From contig JAFEMH010000930.1 in assembly GCA_022495995.1 (NCBI GenBank), forward strand, positions 251,001 through 315,000: a DNA stretch of 64,000 nt, given 5' to 3'. Both the position numbers and the translations under genes were made by a program. Shown piece by piece: positions 46,199-57,609 of the stretch; the stretch's first letter is position 1; every line of letters starts with the position of its first letter. The stretch is from Adenophora triphylla var. japonica. Lineage: Eukaryota; Streptophyta; Magnoliopsida; Asterales; Campanulaceae. The notes under the pieces are model-generated. The model had not been told where the DNA came from. It searched no databases and saw only the letters and a program-made list of their open reading frames with translations.

Positions 46199-47124
46199 CT
46201 AGGCCCAATCTACCATGTATCGAATACCCATGGACCTAACATGACCATGATGCTTAGCTTGCGGGAGAGCCTTAGTTAATGGGTCCGCCACGTTGTCATC
46301 ATTGTCTACTCTGCATATCTTTACGTCTTCTCTTTCACATATCTCACGGATAATGTGGAAACGTCGAAGTATGTGTTTGGATCTCTGGTGTGACCTTGGT
46401 TCCTTTGCTTGTGCAATGGCACCATTGTTATCACAGTAAAGTTCAATAGGATCTCTGATGCTTGGAACGACTTCCAAATCACTAATGAACTTCTTGATCC
46501 AAACTGCTTCCTTAGCTGCATCGGATGCCGCTATGTACTCAGCTTCGGTTGTAGAATCAGCGACGGTACTTTGCTTGGAACTTTTCCAACTCACAGTGCC
46601 TCCATTAAGTGTAAACAAAAATCCAGACTGCGATCTGAAATCATCCTTGTCGGTTTGGAAGCTAGCATCTGTGTAGCCTTTTACTACAAGATCTTCTTCC
46701 ATTCCTCCAAAGACCAAGAATACATCCTTAGTTCTTCGTAAGTAATTAAGGATATTCTTGACTGCTATCCAATGTGGTTCGCTGGGATCCGATTGGTACC
46801 TACTCGTCATGCTTAGAGCACACGAGACATCGGGTCTAGTACATAACATAGCATAATGATAGACCCAATTGCCGAAGCATATGGAATACCATTCATTCTC
46901 TTTCGCTCATCATTAGTCTTAGGACTTTTATTCTTGCTAATATATATATCATGTAACATTGGCAAGTTTCCTCTTTTAGAATTTTCCATTTGGAATCTTC
47001 TAAGGACTTTGTCAATGTAAGTACTTTGACTTAAACCAATCATCCTCTTGGATCTATCTCTATAGATCTTGATACCAAGGATATAGGCGGCTTCGCCCAT
47101 ATCTTTCATTGAAATCCTAACCAA
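46199..47124 (-). pseudogene. RT C-terminus and RNase H of element C
   Basis: Two frames: 47124-46813 (MGEAAYILGIKIYRDRSK, IGLSQSTYIDKVLRRF) and 46849-46199 (MLCTRPDVSCALSMTSRYQ, then RNase H). RNase H acidic residues appear in GYTDASFQTD, TTEAEYIAASDA and YCDNNGAI. RSKHILRRFHIIRE and VADPLTKALP complete the copia C-terminus. Frameshifts near 47115 and 46840 separate it from RT and split it. Confidence 0.92.
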
Positions 47125-49022
47125 GACTTAACAGTCTGTAGTGCAGAAACGTCATTTCCAATAAGTAAGATATCGTCGACATACAACACTAAAAATAGTG
47201 CTACGCTCCCACTAATTTTCTTGTATACACAAGGTTCATCTTCGTTTTTGATAAAGCCAAACTCCTTGATTGCTTCATCAAAACGTAGATTCCAACTCCT
47301 AGAAGCTTGCTTCAATCCATAAATGGATTTCTGCAACTTGCACACCTTGTTAGAATTTTCTGGACTGACAAAACCTTCAGGTTGTATCATGTATACATCC
47401 TCAAGTAAATTCCCATTAAGGAAAGCTGTTTTGAAATCCATTTGCCATATCTCATAGTCATAATATGCGGCTATGGCAATTAAAATTCTAATAGACTTAA
47501 GCATAGCTACAGGCGAGAAGGTTTCATCATAGTCTATGCCATGAATCTGCCTATATCCCTTAGCTACTAGCCTAGCCTTGTAGGTGTGCACCTTCCCATC
47601 CATGTCGGTCTTCTTCTTGAAGACCCATTTGCACCCTATGGTTTTTACACCTTCGGGAGGATCAATCAAGTTCCAAACTTGATTATCAGCCATGGATTGT
47701 AATTCGGACCTCATGGCCTCTTGCCATTTTTCCGAATCAGGAGCGGACATCGCTTCTTGATAGCAAGTAGGTTCATCATTTTCGATTAACTCCAATTCAT
47801 CACTTTCCGTAACGAGAAATCCATATCTCTCGGGTTCGGATCGTGACCTATCACTTCGGCGAAGAACTTGTGCATCTTGAACCGGTTCCACAACTCTTTG
47901 TGAATTTGGTTCAGTCTCTACCATTAGTTCAATGTTGTTTTCGGGTTCTCGAATTTCTTCGAGATCTATTTTACTCCCACTGGTTCCTTTGCAAAGAAAC
48001 TCCTTTTCTAAGAAAGTACCATTTCGAGCAACAAACACTTTGTTCTCGTTTCGGTTGTAGAAATAGTATCCTTTGGTTTCCTTAGGATATCCCACGAAAA
48101 CACATTTATCAGATTTAGGTGCTAGCTTGTCAGAAGTTAACTTCTTGACATATGCATCGCAACCCCAAATCTTCATGAAAGACAAACTAGGTTTTCTTCC
48201 ATGCCACATCTCATATGGGGCCTTTTGAACTGATTTGGTAGGAACTCTGTTTGTAGTGAAAGCAGCAGTTTCTAGTGCATGTCCCCAAAAGGATAAAGGA
48301 AGCTCAACTTGACTCATCATAGAACGAACCATGTCCAACAAAGTTCTATTCCTCCTTTCAGACACATCATTCCATTGTGGTGTTCCGGGTGGAGAGAGTT
48401 CTGAAACGATTCCACAACTCTTAAGATGATTGTCAAATTCTTGGCTCAAATATTCACCACCTCGATCGGATCGAAGTACCTTAATAGTTTTGCCAAGTTG
48501 ATTTTGCACCTCATTTTGAAATATTCGAAATATCTCAAACGATTCACTTTTATGTTTCATTAGATAAACATATCCAAATCTACTATAATCATCAGTGAAT
48601 GTTATGAAGTACCGAAATCCTCCCCTAGCATCGCTACTCATAGGCCCACATACATCGGTATGTATGAGTCCTAATAAGTCGCCCGCCCTTTCACCGGTTT
48701 TGGAAAATGGGTCCTTGGTCATCTTGTCAAGTAAACAAGATTCGCATGTCTCATAAGATTCATAATCATGTGAGTCTAAAAATCCATCTTTGTGGAGTTT
48801 AGAAATGCGTTTCTTGTTTATATGGCCAAGACGACAATGCCATAAGTAAGTGTGGTTTACATCATTGGGTTTAGATTTCTTGTTAATGTTATAGACATCA
48901 TTATCACGATTTTCAATATCAAGAATATAAAGGCCATTGAATGAAACAAAGAAGACAATAATGCATATCACTCTTGTAAATTGAAAATTTCTTATCACAT
49001 ATAAGAAAATTAAAACCTTCAT
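47106..49022 (-). CDS. Integrase and reverse transcriptase of copia element C
   Basis: An uninterrupted frame of 638 residues. It starts in the protease-integrase linker, then HCRLGHINKKRISKL with CESCLLDK (HHCC zinc finger). The integrase triad is D in HTDVCGPM, D in RSDRGGEY and E in SERRNRTLL. RT follows: GCKWVFKKKTDMDG, ARLVAKGY, DYDETFSPVA, QMDFKTAFLNG, KSIYGLKQASRSW and the catalytic YVDDILLIG. All key residues are present. The frame ends early by a frameshift near 47115. The copia order (integrase before RT) is clear; the lineage within copia was not settled. Confidence 0.95.
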   Translation of the reverse strand: MKVLIFLYVIRNFQFTRVICIIVFFVSFNGLYILDIENRDNDVYNINKKSKPNDVNHTYLWHCRLGHINKKRISKLHKDGFLDSHDYESYETCESCLLDKMTKDPFSKTGERAGDLLGLIHTDVCGPMSSDARGGFRYFITFTDDYSRFGYVYLMKHKSESFEIFRIFQNEVQNQLGKTIKVLRSDRGGEYLSQEFDNHLKSCGIVSELSPPGTPQWNDVSERRNRTLLDMVRSMMSQVELPLSFWGHALETAAFTTNRVPTKSVQKAPYEMWHGRKPSLSFMKIWGCDAYVKKLTSDKLAPKSDKCVFVGYPKETKGYYFYNRNENKVFVARNGTFLEKEFLCKGTSGSKIDLEEIREPENNIELMVETEPNSQRVVEPVQDAQVLRRSDRSRSEPERYGFLVTESDELELIENDEPTCYQEAMSAPDSEKWQEAMRSELQSMADNQVWNLIDPPEGVKTIGCKWVFKKKTDMDGKVHTYKARLVAKGYRQIHGIDYDETFSPVAMLKSIRILIAIAAYYDYEIWQMDFKTAFLNGNLLEDVYMIQPEGFVSPENSNKVCKLQKSIYGLKQASRSWNLRFDEAIKEFGFIKNEDEPCVYKKISGSVALFLVLYVDDILLIGNDVSALQTVKSWLGFQ

Positions 49023-49407
49023 TATCCAAAACTGAAATCGAAATAATATTCCTACTTAAAGCTGGAACGTAATAACAATTGTTCAAAACAAGTATTAGTC
49101 CACTAGGTAAAGTAACTTCATAAGTTCCTACGGCTAATGCAGCAACTCTTACTCCATTCCCCACACGTAGGTCCACTTCACCTTCCTTAAGCATCCTTCT
49201 GTTCTTTAGACCCTGCACATTTAAACAAATGTGAGTTCCACATCCGGTATCCAATACCCAAGAACTAGAAGTAGATAGGAATATATCTATAACAAAGATA
49301 CGTGAAGTCGAAGCAACTCCTTTGCCCTTCTTCAGTGCTTCCTTGTATTTTGCGCAGTTTCTCCTCCAATGTCCAATCTCATTGCAATGGAAGCAGACTG
49401 CGTCCTC
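48923..49407 (-). pseudogene. Zinc knuckle and protease of element C
   Basis: The zinc knuckle CFHCNEIGHWRRNC (C-X2-C-X4-H-X4-C) is followed by the aspartic protease WVLDTGCGTHIC, with GNGVRVAALAVGTYEV and LNNCYYVPALSRNIISI. It is in frame with gag after a TAA at 49408-49410. A one-base frame change near 48960 separates it from the integrase frame. Confidence 0.9.
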
Positions 49408-50160
49408 TTAGGACTTGGGCTTAGCCTCTTTAGGCTTGGAAGCCTCTTTGGGCTTGGCAACTTTTGCCTTAGGATTAGCAACCTTTGCCTTTCCTTTACC
49501 CTTGAAACCCTTCCCCTTGTTAACCATTAGCACTTGGTCGGTTTTCTTCTCGACAATATTGGTTTCCGCAGTGTTCAACATTTGAACTAACTCGGAAAGG
49601 TTTTTATTCATTCCACCCATGTTATAGTGCATTATGAAATGACTAAAACTTTTGGGTAATGAATTCAATATTATGTCGGTAGCCAACTCTTGGCTAATTG
49701 GAAAACCGAGCCTTTCAAGATGCTCAATGTGGTCCTTCAACTTGAGAGCATGGGGACCAACAGCTTGTCCTTCACTCATCTTGCATGAGGTCAAGACTGC
49801 AACTGTGTTGTACCTTTCTTGCCTAGCTTGTACTTGGAACATTTCCATCAGTCGATTGTTTAAGTCGACTGTCCCCAAGTGCTCAAGATCCTTCTAAAGG
49901 TTCTTGCACATGGCGGAGAGCATAAGGCAACCAACATCTGTAGAGTCACGCTTGTGCTTCAGATATTGTTCCCTTACTGCCCTAGCAACATTGGCAGCAG
50001 GTTCAGGTGGAATAGGTTCCTCGAGAACGTACAATTTCTCCTCTTGCCTTAGAACAATTCTCAGGCTACGGATCTAATCCATATAGTTTGTACCATTCTC
50101 TTCCAAATTCTCCTTCTCAAGGAGAGATCGCAGTGACAGGTGATTATTGTTTGATGCCAT
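49408..50160 (-). pseudogene. Gag of copia element C
   Basis: Starts MASNNNHLSLRSLL at 50160. The UBN2/copia Gag pattern is visible: EQYLKHKRDSTDVGCLML, LEHLGTVDLNNRLMEMF, LKDHIEHLERLGFPI, IILNSLPKSFSHFIMHYN, then a lysine-rich region (KGKGFKGKGKAKVANPKAK). In-frame stops lie at 50074-50076, 49894-49896 and 49408-49410. Start chosen because it is the first ATG after the leader and matches copia Gag openings. Confidence 0.9.
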
Positions 50161-51533
50161 TTATTCTACAAAAAGATATACATAAAATATGAACACATAT
50201 AAGTAAACATATTATATGAAAAGTATAATGCATTTATATAAATGCTACCACTAAATTATACACCTTCAAATGCAAATAAGCATAATATACATTTAATGGG
50301 CTAAGATCCAACTTTAATTCAATTTCAAGTTTGCTATGGCAAACCGCTCAAAATTAAATTAATTAGGCAGAAAACATCAATCATATCACATATATGACTC
50401 TTAGATCTTTTATGAGATTCATTCAAGACATCACATGTCTAGGCATATTTTAATCTCATCTTATGCCTTGGGTCCAAAACCATTTTGATAACCCAATTAA
50501 GTTCATTCACTTTAAACGTATAGGAACAACCATTTCCTCATCTTGCTCGCATTCGAATAGAATCAAAGCACCTTGCTATGGCAAGCCCACCCAAAACTAT
50601 CTGAATGGTCTCAAGTGTTTTAATCATGAATTGGCATAAAGAACTTAAAAGTTAAATGAAGGTTCCTTAAGGTAGATTATAAGCATATCAGCAAAGATAG
50701 TCATAATCATGCACCAGGTAAGTTCCCAGGAAGATAGGTGAGACACAAGGACTACTTAAGTACCAACTCTTCCTTAGACAGAACTCTCCTAGACATGCAC
50801 AATTAGAAATCAGCTCTGATTTGGCAACATAATCACTTCCTTTTATAAACAATCAGTTTCCTTTTAAATTTCGCGTAATTATGACTTGTTTCCATAAACA
50901 ATCATAAAATCCAAAATTTACAATGTCTAAATCTAAACATATTAGGAAACTATAATATCATGTTTCAACTAAACATCTAATTAAGATTCTTAGCATGTAA
51001 GAACAAATAAAACATGCATCGCAATAATTATTAAAATCATATTTTAATCAACTAAGCATGCATAAATAATCAATCAATCTAGCATAGCCTTATAAACTTA
51101 ACTTTATGGCATCCGCATTATCATATGAACATATCGATTGTAAACACAATCACGCATAGCGTAAAAATTAAACAAACCGATTCTCGCCTGCATTTGGCTT
51201 ATTATGTCGCGTGACAACATCGCCCGAGAGGGCTAGATTTGTCGCGTGACATAACTAGCCGATTACTGTATTTCCACATACGGCTTACTATGTCGCGCGA
51301 CCTAAGCAGCCAGTTCGCAGAACTTCCAGCTTTCAATCAATTCAGATCACATGGCAATTAAATCATATAAAACAACCCTTTTACAGATTTAATTCAACAT
51401 AATTCGAAAATGATTTTCATATTGTTTCACATAAACAATCAAAAATTCTATCGCATACAAAAACATGCAATAAGCATATAAACAATTTATATCTTAAATC
51501 TAGCATGTTAATTCAAACATAATCATACGAACT
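50161..51533 (-). other. 5' leader of element C with three palindromes
   Basis: AT-rich untranslated leader of about 1.4 kb. Three units of layout GGCT-N5-TGTCGCGYGACA-N5-AGCC lie at 51196-51223, 51231-51260 and 51282-51311, some 240-350 nt after the LTR. The middle one is the best symmetrical example in the window (12 of 15 positions pair). No gene is seen. Confidence 0.65.
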
Positions 51534-51547
51534 GGGCTTTGATACCA
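51534..51547 (-). promoter_or_regulatory. PBS of element C
   Basis: Minus-strand TGGTATCAAAGCCC begins one base after the LTR end and matches the initiator-methionine tRNA type PBS (TGGTATCAGAGC) of copia elements with one change. Confidence 0.85.
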
Positions 51548-51548
51548 C

Positions 51549-52906
51549 TGTTGGGTTTTACGGGTCCATGCGCAGCAGAATAAAGCATTAAAAACATAAA
51601 ACCCAAGAAGCCCTAGGATCCGTTCTATACAATTAATTTAAATTCCTATGAGATAGAATTATACCAACCTTTGAACGCTTTCTGTTCTTGAGCTATCGAA
51701 CGATTTGATTATGTGATATCGAATCACAAACTTCGTTCTTCAACTTGTTTGAACTCTAGGCCTTGATCGATGAACGAGCGAAGACACTCTTTCGGTATCC
51801 ACACCTTTGAATGAATTCAAGAACGATTTCTTGATGATTGCTAGATCTAAACCTTGAAGAATATTGAGAGTATTTTGTTGTGAATTTTGCTTGGAAATTT
51901 TGGCTAGACTATTAGGGTTGACAGACCTCTCATATTTATACTACATTAGCATGAATATGTTTCCTAATCGAATTAGGAGACCAGGTTGTCAATCCGCGTC
52001 TGGTGGCTTATTATGTCGCGCGGTATACTCAGCCACATGGCTAAGTATGTCGCGTGACAAAGGTAGCCAGTTACAGAAACTCTCAATCATTCTTCCTCTG
52101 GTTTAACCAATTCATTCTAGTTGTGTGTGACCCAATAGGATTATATTATGGTGGCAATGAGTTCGATCATATCGAATCTCATAAGATATAAGCGGACTCT
52201 AGCAAGCCATTATGTCTACCCAAATAATATAACGTAAGAGTTCACATTTCCAATGGTGTACTTCCATTTCTCCCTTTGTCTCACGATGTTATATTGAACA
52301 CAAGTCATGGTCCTTGTCAACTTGTCTTTGTTCAATGCTTTCTCGATTCTTGAGTATAATGATAATTCCAATCATATTGGGGTACGACCATACACTTTCA
52401 TCATTATCACTCATCGAGGGGCCCAAGCAAAACATCTCTCTTCCGAGGGACAAATTCCATCTTGACTTATTATCCTTCCCATCATGAATCCAATCATGCC
52501 AAAGATAGCCTTTATAGATATCGTGTTAAGATACCGTTTGACTAAAATCAAACATGAGTTTCATCATATGTAAGGTCACGATAATCTCAGGTCTAGGGAC
52601 TAAATGAAGTAACCTTATGAGATTTACTTATGACATTTGACCATGACATAAATCTCATGCGGGTCATGTCCAGTAACTTGTTCTCTAACAAGTACCCATA
52701 ATTTCAATGTGCATCTCTATGCATATAATCATCACATGATTATCCATTGACAATTATACTAATTATTCTCTTAATGATTAGGGATGGAGATTATTATAAA
52801 CAAAAATACAAAACATATAATAATCAAATGATAAACATCTCATATAATAATAAATAATGTCAACACATAAGTCTATCAATCATAGGCCTAGGGCATAACA
52901 CTAACA
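51549..52906 (-). repeat. 5' LTR of copia element C
   Basis: Plus-strand TGTTGGG...CACTAACA, 1358 bp, the same length as the other LTR. The TATA-like site is at about 51932-51941 (minus). It is followed on the plus strand by the target duplication CCTCC. Confidence 0.97.
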
Positions 52907-52911
52907 CCTCC

Positions 52912-54600
52912 ACGGGACAGCAAACCCCTAATCCCACTCTTAGTCGCCCAGGCTACACCAGGATGCCACCACCAGCCTCCTATGATACCACTACCAGAGC
53001 CCCTGCTCCTCAATTTGTGGGTCAGCCAGCTCCTCAACCACAGCCCAGTGGCCCCGTACAGTCCGACGGGACAAGCCAGTTTGTCGTCCCTCTATGGGGA
53101 AAGTCAGTATGAAATGCCCTCTCATGGTTGGGGACACCTAGGAATACCACAAAAACAATCTGGAATGCCGCCACCACAGTTTGGTTTAGGACAGCAGTCA
53201 GGTGTCCTTCCTCAGAACAGTACTGGTTTGGCAGCTCCTAGCGCCTCACCAGCCTCCAAAAATCCATTCCTCACTCAAGGACCTATATGCCAGCAAGCCC
53301 CCATCCCCGTCTCATCAGAATCACCGGGACCAGAGTATCCTCCCGGCTATACTCCATCACCCCAGCTAGGCATGCAGTTCAACAACCAAGGGCCACGACC
53401 CGCATTTAAGTTTCCTTATGAGTCTCACCCCGGAACTACCCGGTCACTTCTGGTCTGCCACCACCCTCTTTACCCATTGGGAATCAGCAACAGGCCGCTG
53501 GATTCTATCCTTATGCCCAGGCTCATACTTACACTCCCCAGGGTAATTTAAGCCAAGGGCGGGCTTACACCTATGCCCCAGGCCCTGCCATCCTTTCCAC
53601 CAGTGTGCCGCTAATGGTAACCCCTCTCTCCAGCTCAATCACTGGCTTGAACACTCCATCTCTGCCACTGGACCCTAATCCAGCCTGGTTCATGGAACAA
53701 CATAAGGAAATGAAAGCACAGCTTGCTGAACGGACAGGAAAGAAGGCTGCCCTCCGGCCCACAGATTCCGATTCCATTGTGCCTCTACCACACAAGTTCG
53801 TGAGGCCTAACCTGGTACTATTTTATGGAACTGTATGTCCCAAAGATCCACCTTGACACCTACACCCTAGCCATGAAAGCCAAAGGGTGCACAAACCAGC
53901 AGTTAGCTGACTACTTCAGTCTCCCCTTAAAACTAGGGGCTCTAAAGTGGTTCTTTCGGTTGAAACCCGAGTCCAGGGCTACTTGGGAACAAATCACCAA
54001 CGCCTTCACCGAAAAGTACAAAGCCAACCTGAAATGGGAGACAAATCGGGTAGACTTGCAAACAACTATGCAACGCCCTGAGGAGAACATCGGTGATTTT
54101 TTTTTACAAACGTTGGAACCTTAAGTTGAGTGAAATGACCAGCCCTCCTTCTAATGAAGAACAATTGGACATCTTTCAGTCATGCCTGGAAGCCTCATTT
54201 GGGAACATCCCTCAGTAACTTCCTCTATCCAGATCTGCGTGCAATGGTCAGTTCTGGGGCTAAAATGTGACCAACAGCAAGCCGCTACTCCTATTATCGG
54301 TACCAAGCTTCTGCCTCTAATCCAGCTCCTGTCCTGCCCAAAAGGCAAGGAAACAATTAACTATGCGGGCCAGGATTACAACAATGCCACTCCTTTCATT
54401 CCAAGGAAAGGTGATGTGCCCAAGCCGCAGAGTCTTAAGCTTGAAGATTTCGGAATGCCTCTGAGCGAAGTCTTTCAGGGACTTGTGAAGGAAGGTCTGA
54501 TCAGACCTTTGGACAACTATCAGCCCATGGATCCCAATGTCCCTTTGGACACAACTAAGCACTGTGCTTTCCACTATGTATCATGGGCAGGTTACTAATA
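52912..54600 (+). pseudogene. Gag module 2 of element B, capsid and zinc-knuckle part
   Basis: Continues the N-terminal part interrupted by C. A P/Q/S-rich region (52982-53550) leads, through frame changes, to the capsid core: LPHKFVRPNLVLFYGTVCP, HLDTYTLAMKAKGC, LKLGALKWFFRLKPES, TWEQITNAFTEKYKANL. The end holds GMPLSEVFQGLVKEGLIRPLDNYQ and a knuckle-like HCAFHYVSWAG cut by a frame change. At least four frame changes and several stops. The core matches Gag of A, confirming that B is Tat-like. Confidence 0.85.
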
Positions 54601-55979
54601 ATTGCATGCTCTTGAAAAAGGGCGATGTGAGAACTGATCGAAAAGGGTGAGTTTGAGATACCCCAAGGGCCCAATACAGTCAACAATCCATTCCCTAGGA
54701 AAAACCATAGGGTGAATATGATTGAAGCCATGAGCAAGCCAAGTGCCACTATGGCTAACAGTTCCCATATAGAAGACACCCTTCAAAGGGAGGATTCTAT
54801 TTGCATAGTGGTTGTCAATTTCACCTCAAGGATTCTAATTGCATAGCTGTTATCAAAGATGTGTTTCTCACTTCATGACGTAATGCTGCAATGAATTTGG
54901 GGTTACATCAACTTCACCTCGAGGTCTCTCATGTTGATCGATCGGCTCGGTACATCATCAGTATGTCAGTTTTACAGCCAAACCGTTAATTTGACCTGTG
55001 CCGTGATGCTTTGTCAAACCTGGGGCTTCATCAAGTCATTTAGAGAAAGCTTCTGTGATTTTTGCCATGCCATTTCCTTGGAATGGGGCTTTGCCAAGTT
55101 ACACCTATCTTCAGAAGAAAGGGCTAGTCACCTCAACAATTATCTTGGAGTTTCAGCTTTACTTGGTATATATATGACAACTCCTTGCATCATCAGAGGT
55201 TGAGAACTGGGAATCTCCTCATATCAGCATTTCGCCAAGTCATTCTCCAAATTTATGTCAAGTCACAACTAACCCAAGCAAAAGAGGGTTCATTCGTATC
55301 AATGTACTTTTGATTCTAGAGCATGCCAGCATCAGCTTCAAAATGTTCGAGACTGAAAAGAAATTTCAATCGAGACCCGGGGTTCAAATCCAACTTCATC
55401 CCAAGATCAAAATTGAGGTCCGCATGATACTGCTGACCTACAACAAGACCTCATCAACGACATGCAATTCAGTCCACGACCAAAGGATATCACCCTACCT
55501 GCTTAAAGCTTGTCCCAAACAGTCCACAACACATACAAACCCTCTCACCACCATGCATCCCCACAAAAATCTCCCTAGGGCTCATGTAGCATGCATAAAA
55601 CATGAATCAATAGAAACGACCCTAAGAGATTGTGAATCATTTTGGTTCTATGCATGCATTCTCCATAAATGTCATATTTGCATTTTTCCCTCTACTAACA
55701 AATGTAGCGATTCAGGCACGAAAGACCAGTTTTCCATAACTAACCGAAGCCTCTCCGCAGCAAGCATGGTCTCCACCAAAGCGTAATTCTAATGACTGGC
55801 AAGACCTTCATCTCCACATCACCATGACTAGAAAACCTCTAACCCACGTCAGCTTGTGCCCAGGCGCCTCAAGACAGCACCATTTTTGTTTCAAATACCT
55901 CAGATGAACACCATCCTGATCCAGATACCTCAAGTCAACATCATCTTGGCCCCAGACCTACATCAGCTTTCTCTCAAAA

Positions 55980-56210
55980 TGCCTCAAGTTTGTGAAGACA
56001 TCCCCCAATGTCTACAGTTCGGCGAAGATAGCCCCCATGTCTACAGCTTGGCAAAAGACAAGCTCCGACGTCTGCATCTTGGTAAAGACGACCTCCAACG
56101 TCCACAAATGGATGAAGACAGCCTCTAGTGTCTACAGTTTGGTGAAAACGGATGCCGAAGTCTACACCATCACCTCTAGAACCATCGCCACCAGCAAAAT
56201 GCTTCTCAAC
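55980..56210. repeat. About 30-bp minisatellite, degenerate
   Basis: Six or more units of 29-31 bp with the pattern GAAGAC...CCxxxGTCTACAG. Open frames across it are by-products. Confidence 0.7.
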
Positions 56211-56907
56211 ACGTCACGTTGTTAATATTGCCAACTCGACCAGAGTGCCTTTGAGTCACTCTTTACCAAATTAACACTTTTCCTTTGGTTTCCCTCTTAC
56301 CAAGTGTTAGATGACTTTTTAATAAGGACCCTCTCATTTCAAACCTGGTTCTTGCATTTTTCGAACCCAAAGCCTTCCACAGCGAGAAGTCCCAAGGTGA
56401 ATACAAGTTCAACAACTTCTACAAGGTCGATGATCACCAGCAAGATGCCGACTCAACCAAACTTCTCCTTCAAGTCAAAATACCTCCAGACTAGTCCCTA
56501 TTAGGTCAATCACCCTTCGCGCATTAGTATAACCCGAAGGACCTACCTCCGTTTTGTGAGATAGTTCTCCATTCCCGCTGTTGTTCTGTGAGATAATTCT
56601 CCATACCCACTTTTGTTTTGTGGGATAATCCTTCGTGTCTCCCTCGATACGCACGCGAGATCATCCGCCGTCCCTCAATCGATTTTATCGCGATCGCCTG
56701 TTTCGTCCAAAGCCCATGCCTTCGACGCAACCTTCAATGAAAATCGTCTCCTACACGGCAAGCCAACGACGAAGAACATCCCCAGTAACCTATCAAGTCT
56801 ATGGTGTTGAAACACGACAAAGTACTTCCTCAGCAACCTAACAAGTTTACGGTATTGAAGCACGACATAGTGCGCCCTCAGCAAAGAAGACCATCCCCTG
56901 CAGTTTT

Positions 56908-56953
56908 CGAACTACGTCCAGGCTTGATTCCCATTCGGGATACGTAGGTAGCC
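56908..56953 (+). other. Post-coding stem motif, element B copy 2
   Basis: CGAACTACG ... GATACGTAGGTAGCC with inner TCCC/GGGA. A GACC-N5-GGTC inverted repeat follows, as in the later copies. Confidence 0.6.
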
Positions 56954-57044
56954 TACCATAGGTCCAACCACTTGACCAACACGGTCACCCTTTTCCCTGG
57001 TAGTTATCGTGAGCTCGAATCTTCCCCAGCGAGAACGCCTTCAA

Positions 57045-57250
57045 ATAGTCTCCCTCAGGTACAAAACCTCGATGTAGGTTCATACTCCTCAACCGAACCT
57101 CGACTTAAGATCATACTCCTGAACTAAGTCCCCACTTAGGTTCATACTCCTGAACTAAACCTCAACTTAGGTTTATACACCTGAACTAAGTCCCCATTTA
57201 GGTTCATACTTCTGAACTAAACCTCAACTTAGGTTCATCCCCGACGAAAG
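57045..57250. repeat. 31-bp minisatellite with alternating variants
   Basis: Units such as GAACTAAGTCCCCACTTAGG and GAACTAAACCTCAACTTAGG alternate, giving a 62-bp higher-order period; about six units. Confidence 0.8.
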
Positions 57251-57609
57251 CTAACAGAATCCCATTTCTTTCCTCGTTTCCATCTACGGCAGCAAACGTA
57301 AGTCTGATCCCTTCAAACGAAGTCCACCAAAAGACTGTCTATCCCCACAGAGTCTGTCCTCAACGTAAGGATACAAACCGTCGAAGGAGACCGTTTCAAA
57401 ACGGTAAATCCTCATTAGACTGATACCTCCAGATCATCATTCGCTAAGGCTTGAGGCACCTAAATGCTATCACTTCGGTTTGAAACAACCACACGTTACG
57501 AAGACCGTTCCGATATGGCGAAACACGAAAGAAGACTGTTCCGATACAGCAAATCATCAAATGAAGACAGTTTCGACACAAAAGATCGCAGACAAAATAC
57601 GAGGAAAGC

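Larger units (their letters stand above)
44827..52906 (-). mobile_element. Complete Ty1/copia retrotransposon C (8080 bp)
   Basis: Two LTRs of identical length (1358 bp) are flanked by CCTCC on both sides (44822-44826 and 52907-52911). PBS, gag, protease, integrase, RT and RNase H occur in copia order on the minus strand. It interrupts gag module 2 of element B. I counted about 28 differences between the LTRs (about 2%). Three stops in gag-protease and three frameshifts in pol make this copy non-coding as it stands. Confidence 0.97.

Noticed and set aside
48919..49022. Programmed frameshift between protease and integrase in copia element C
   Set aside because: Copia elements normally use one long frame, and this copy also has stops and two more frameshifts, so decay is simpler.
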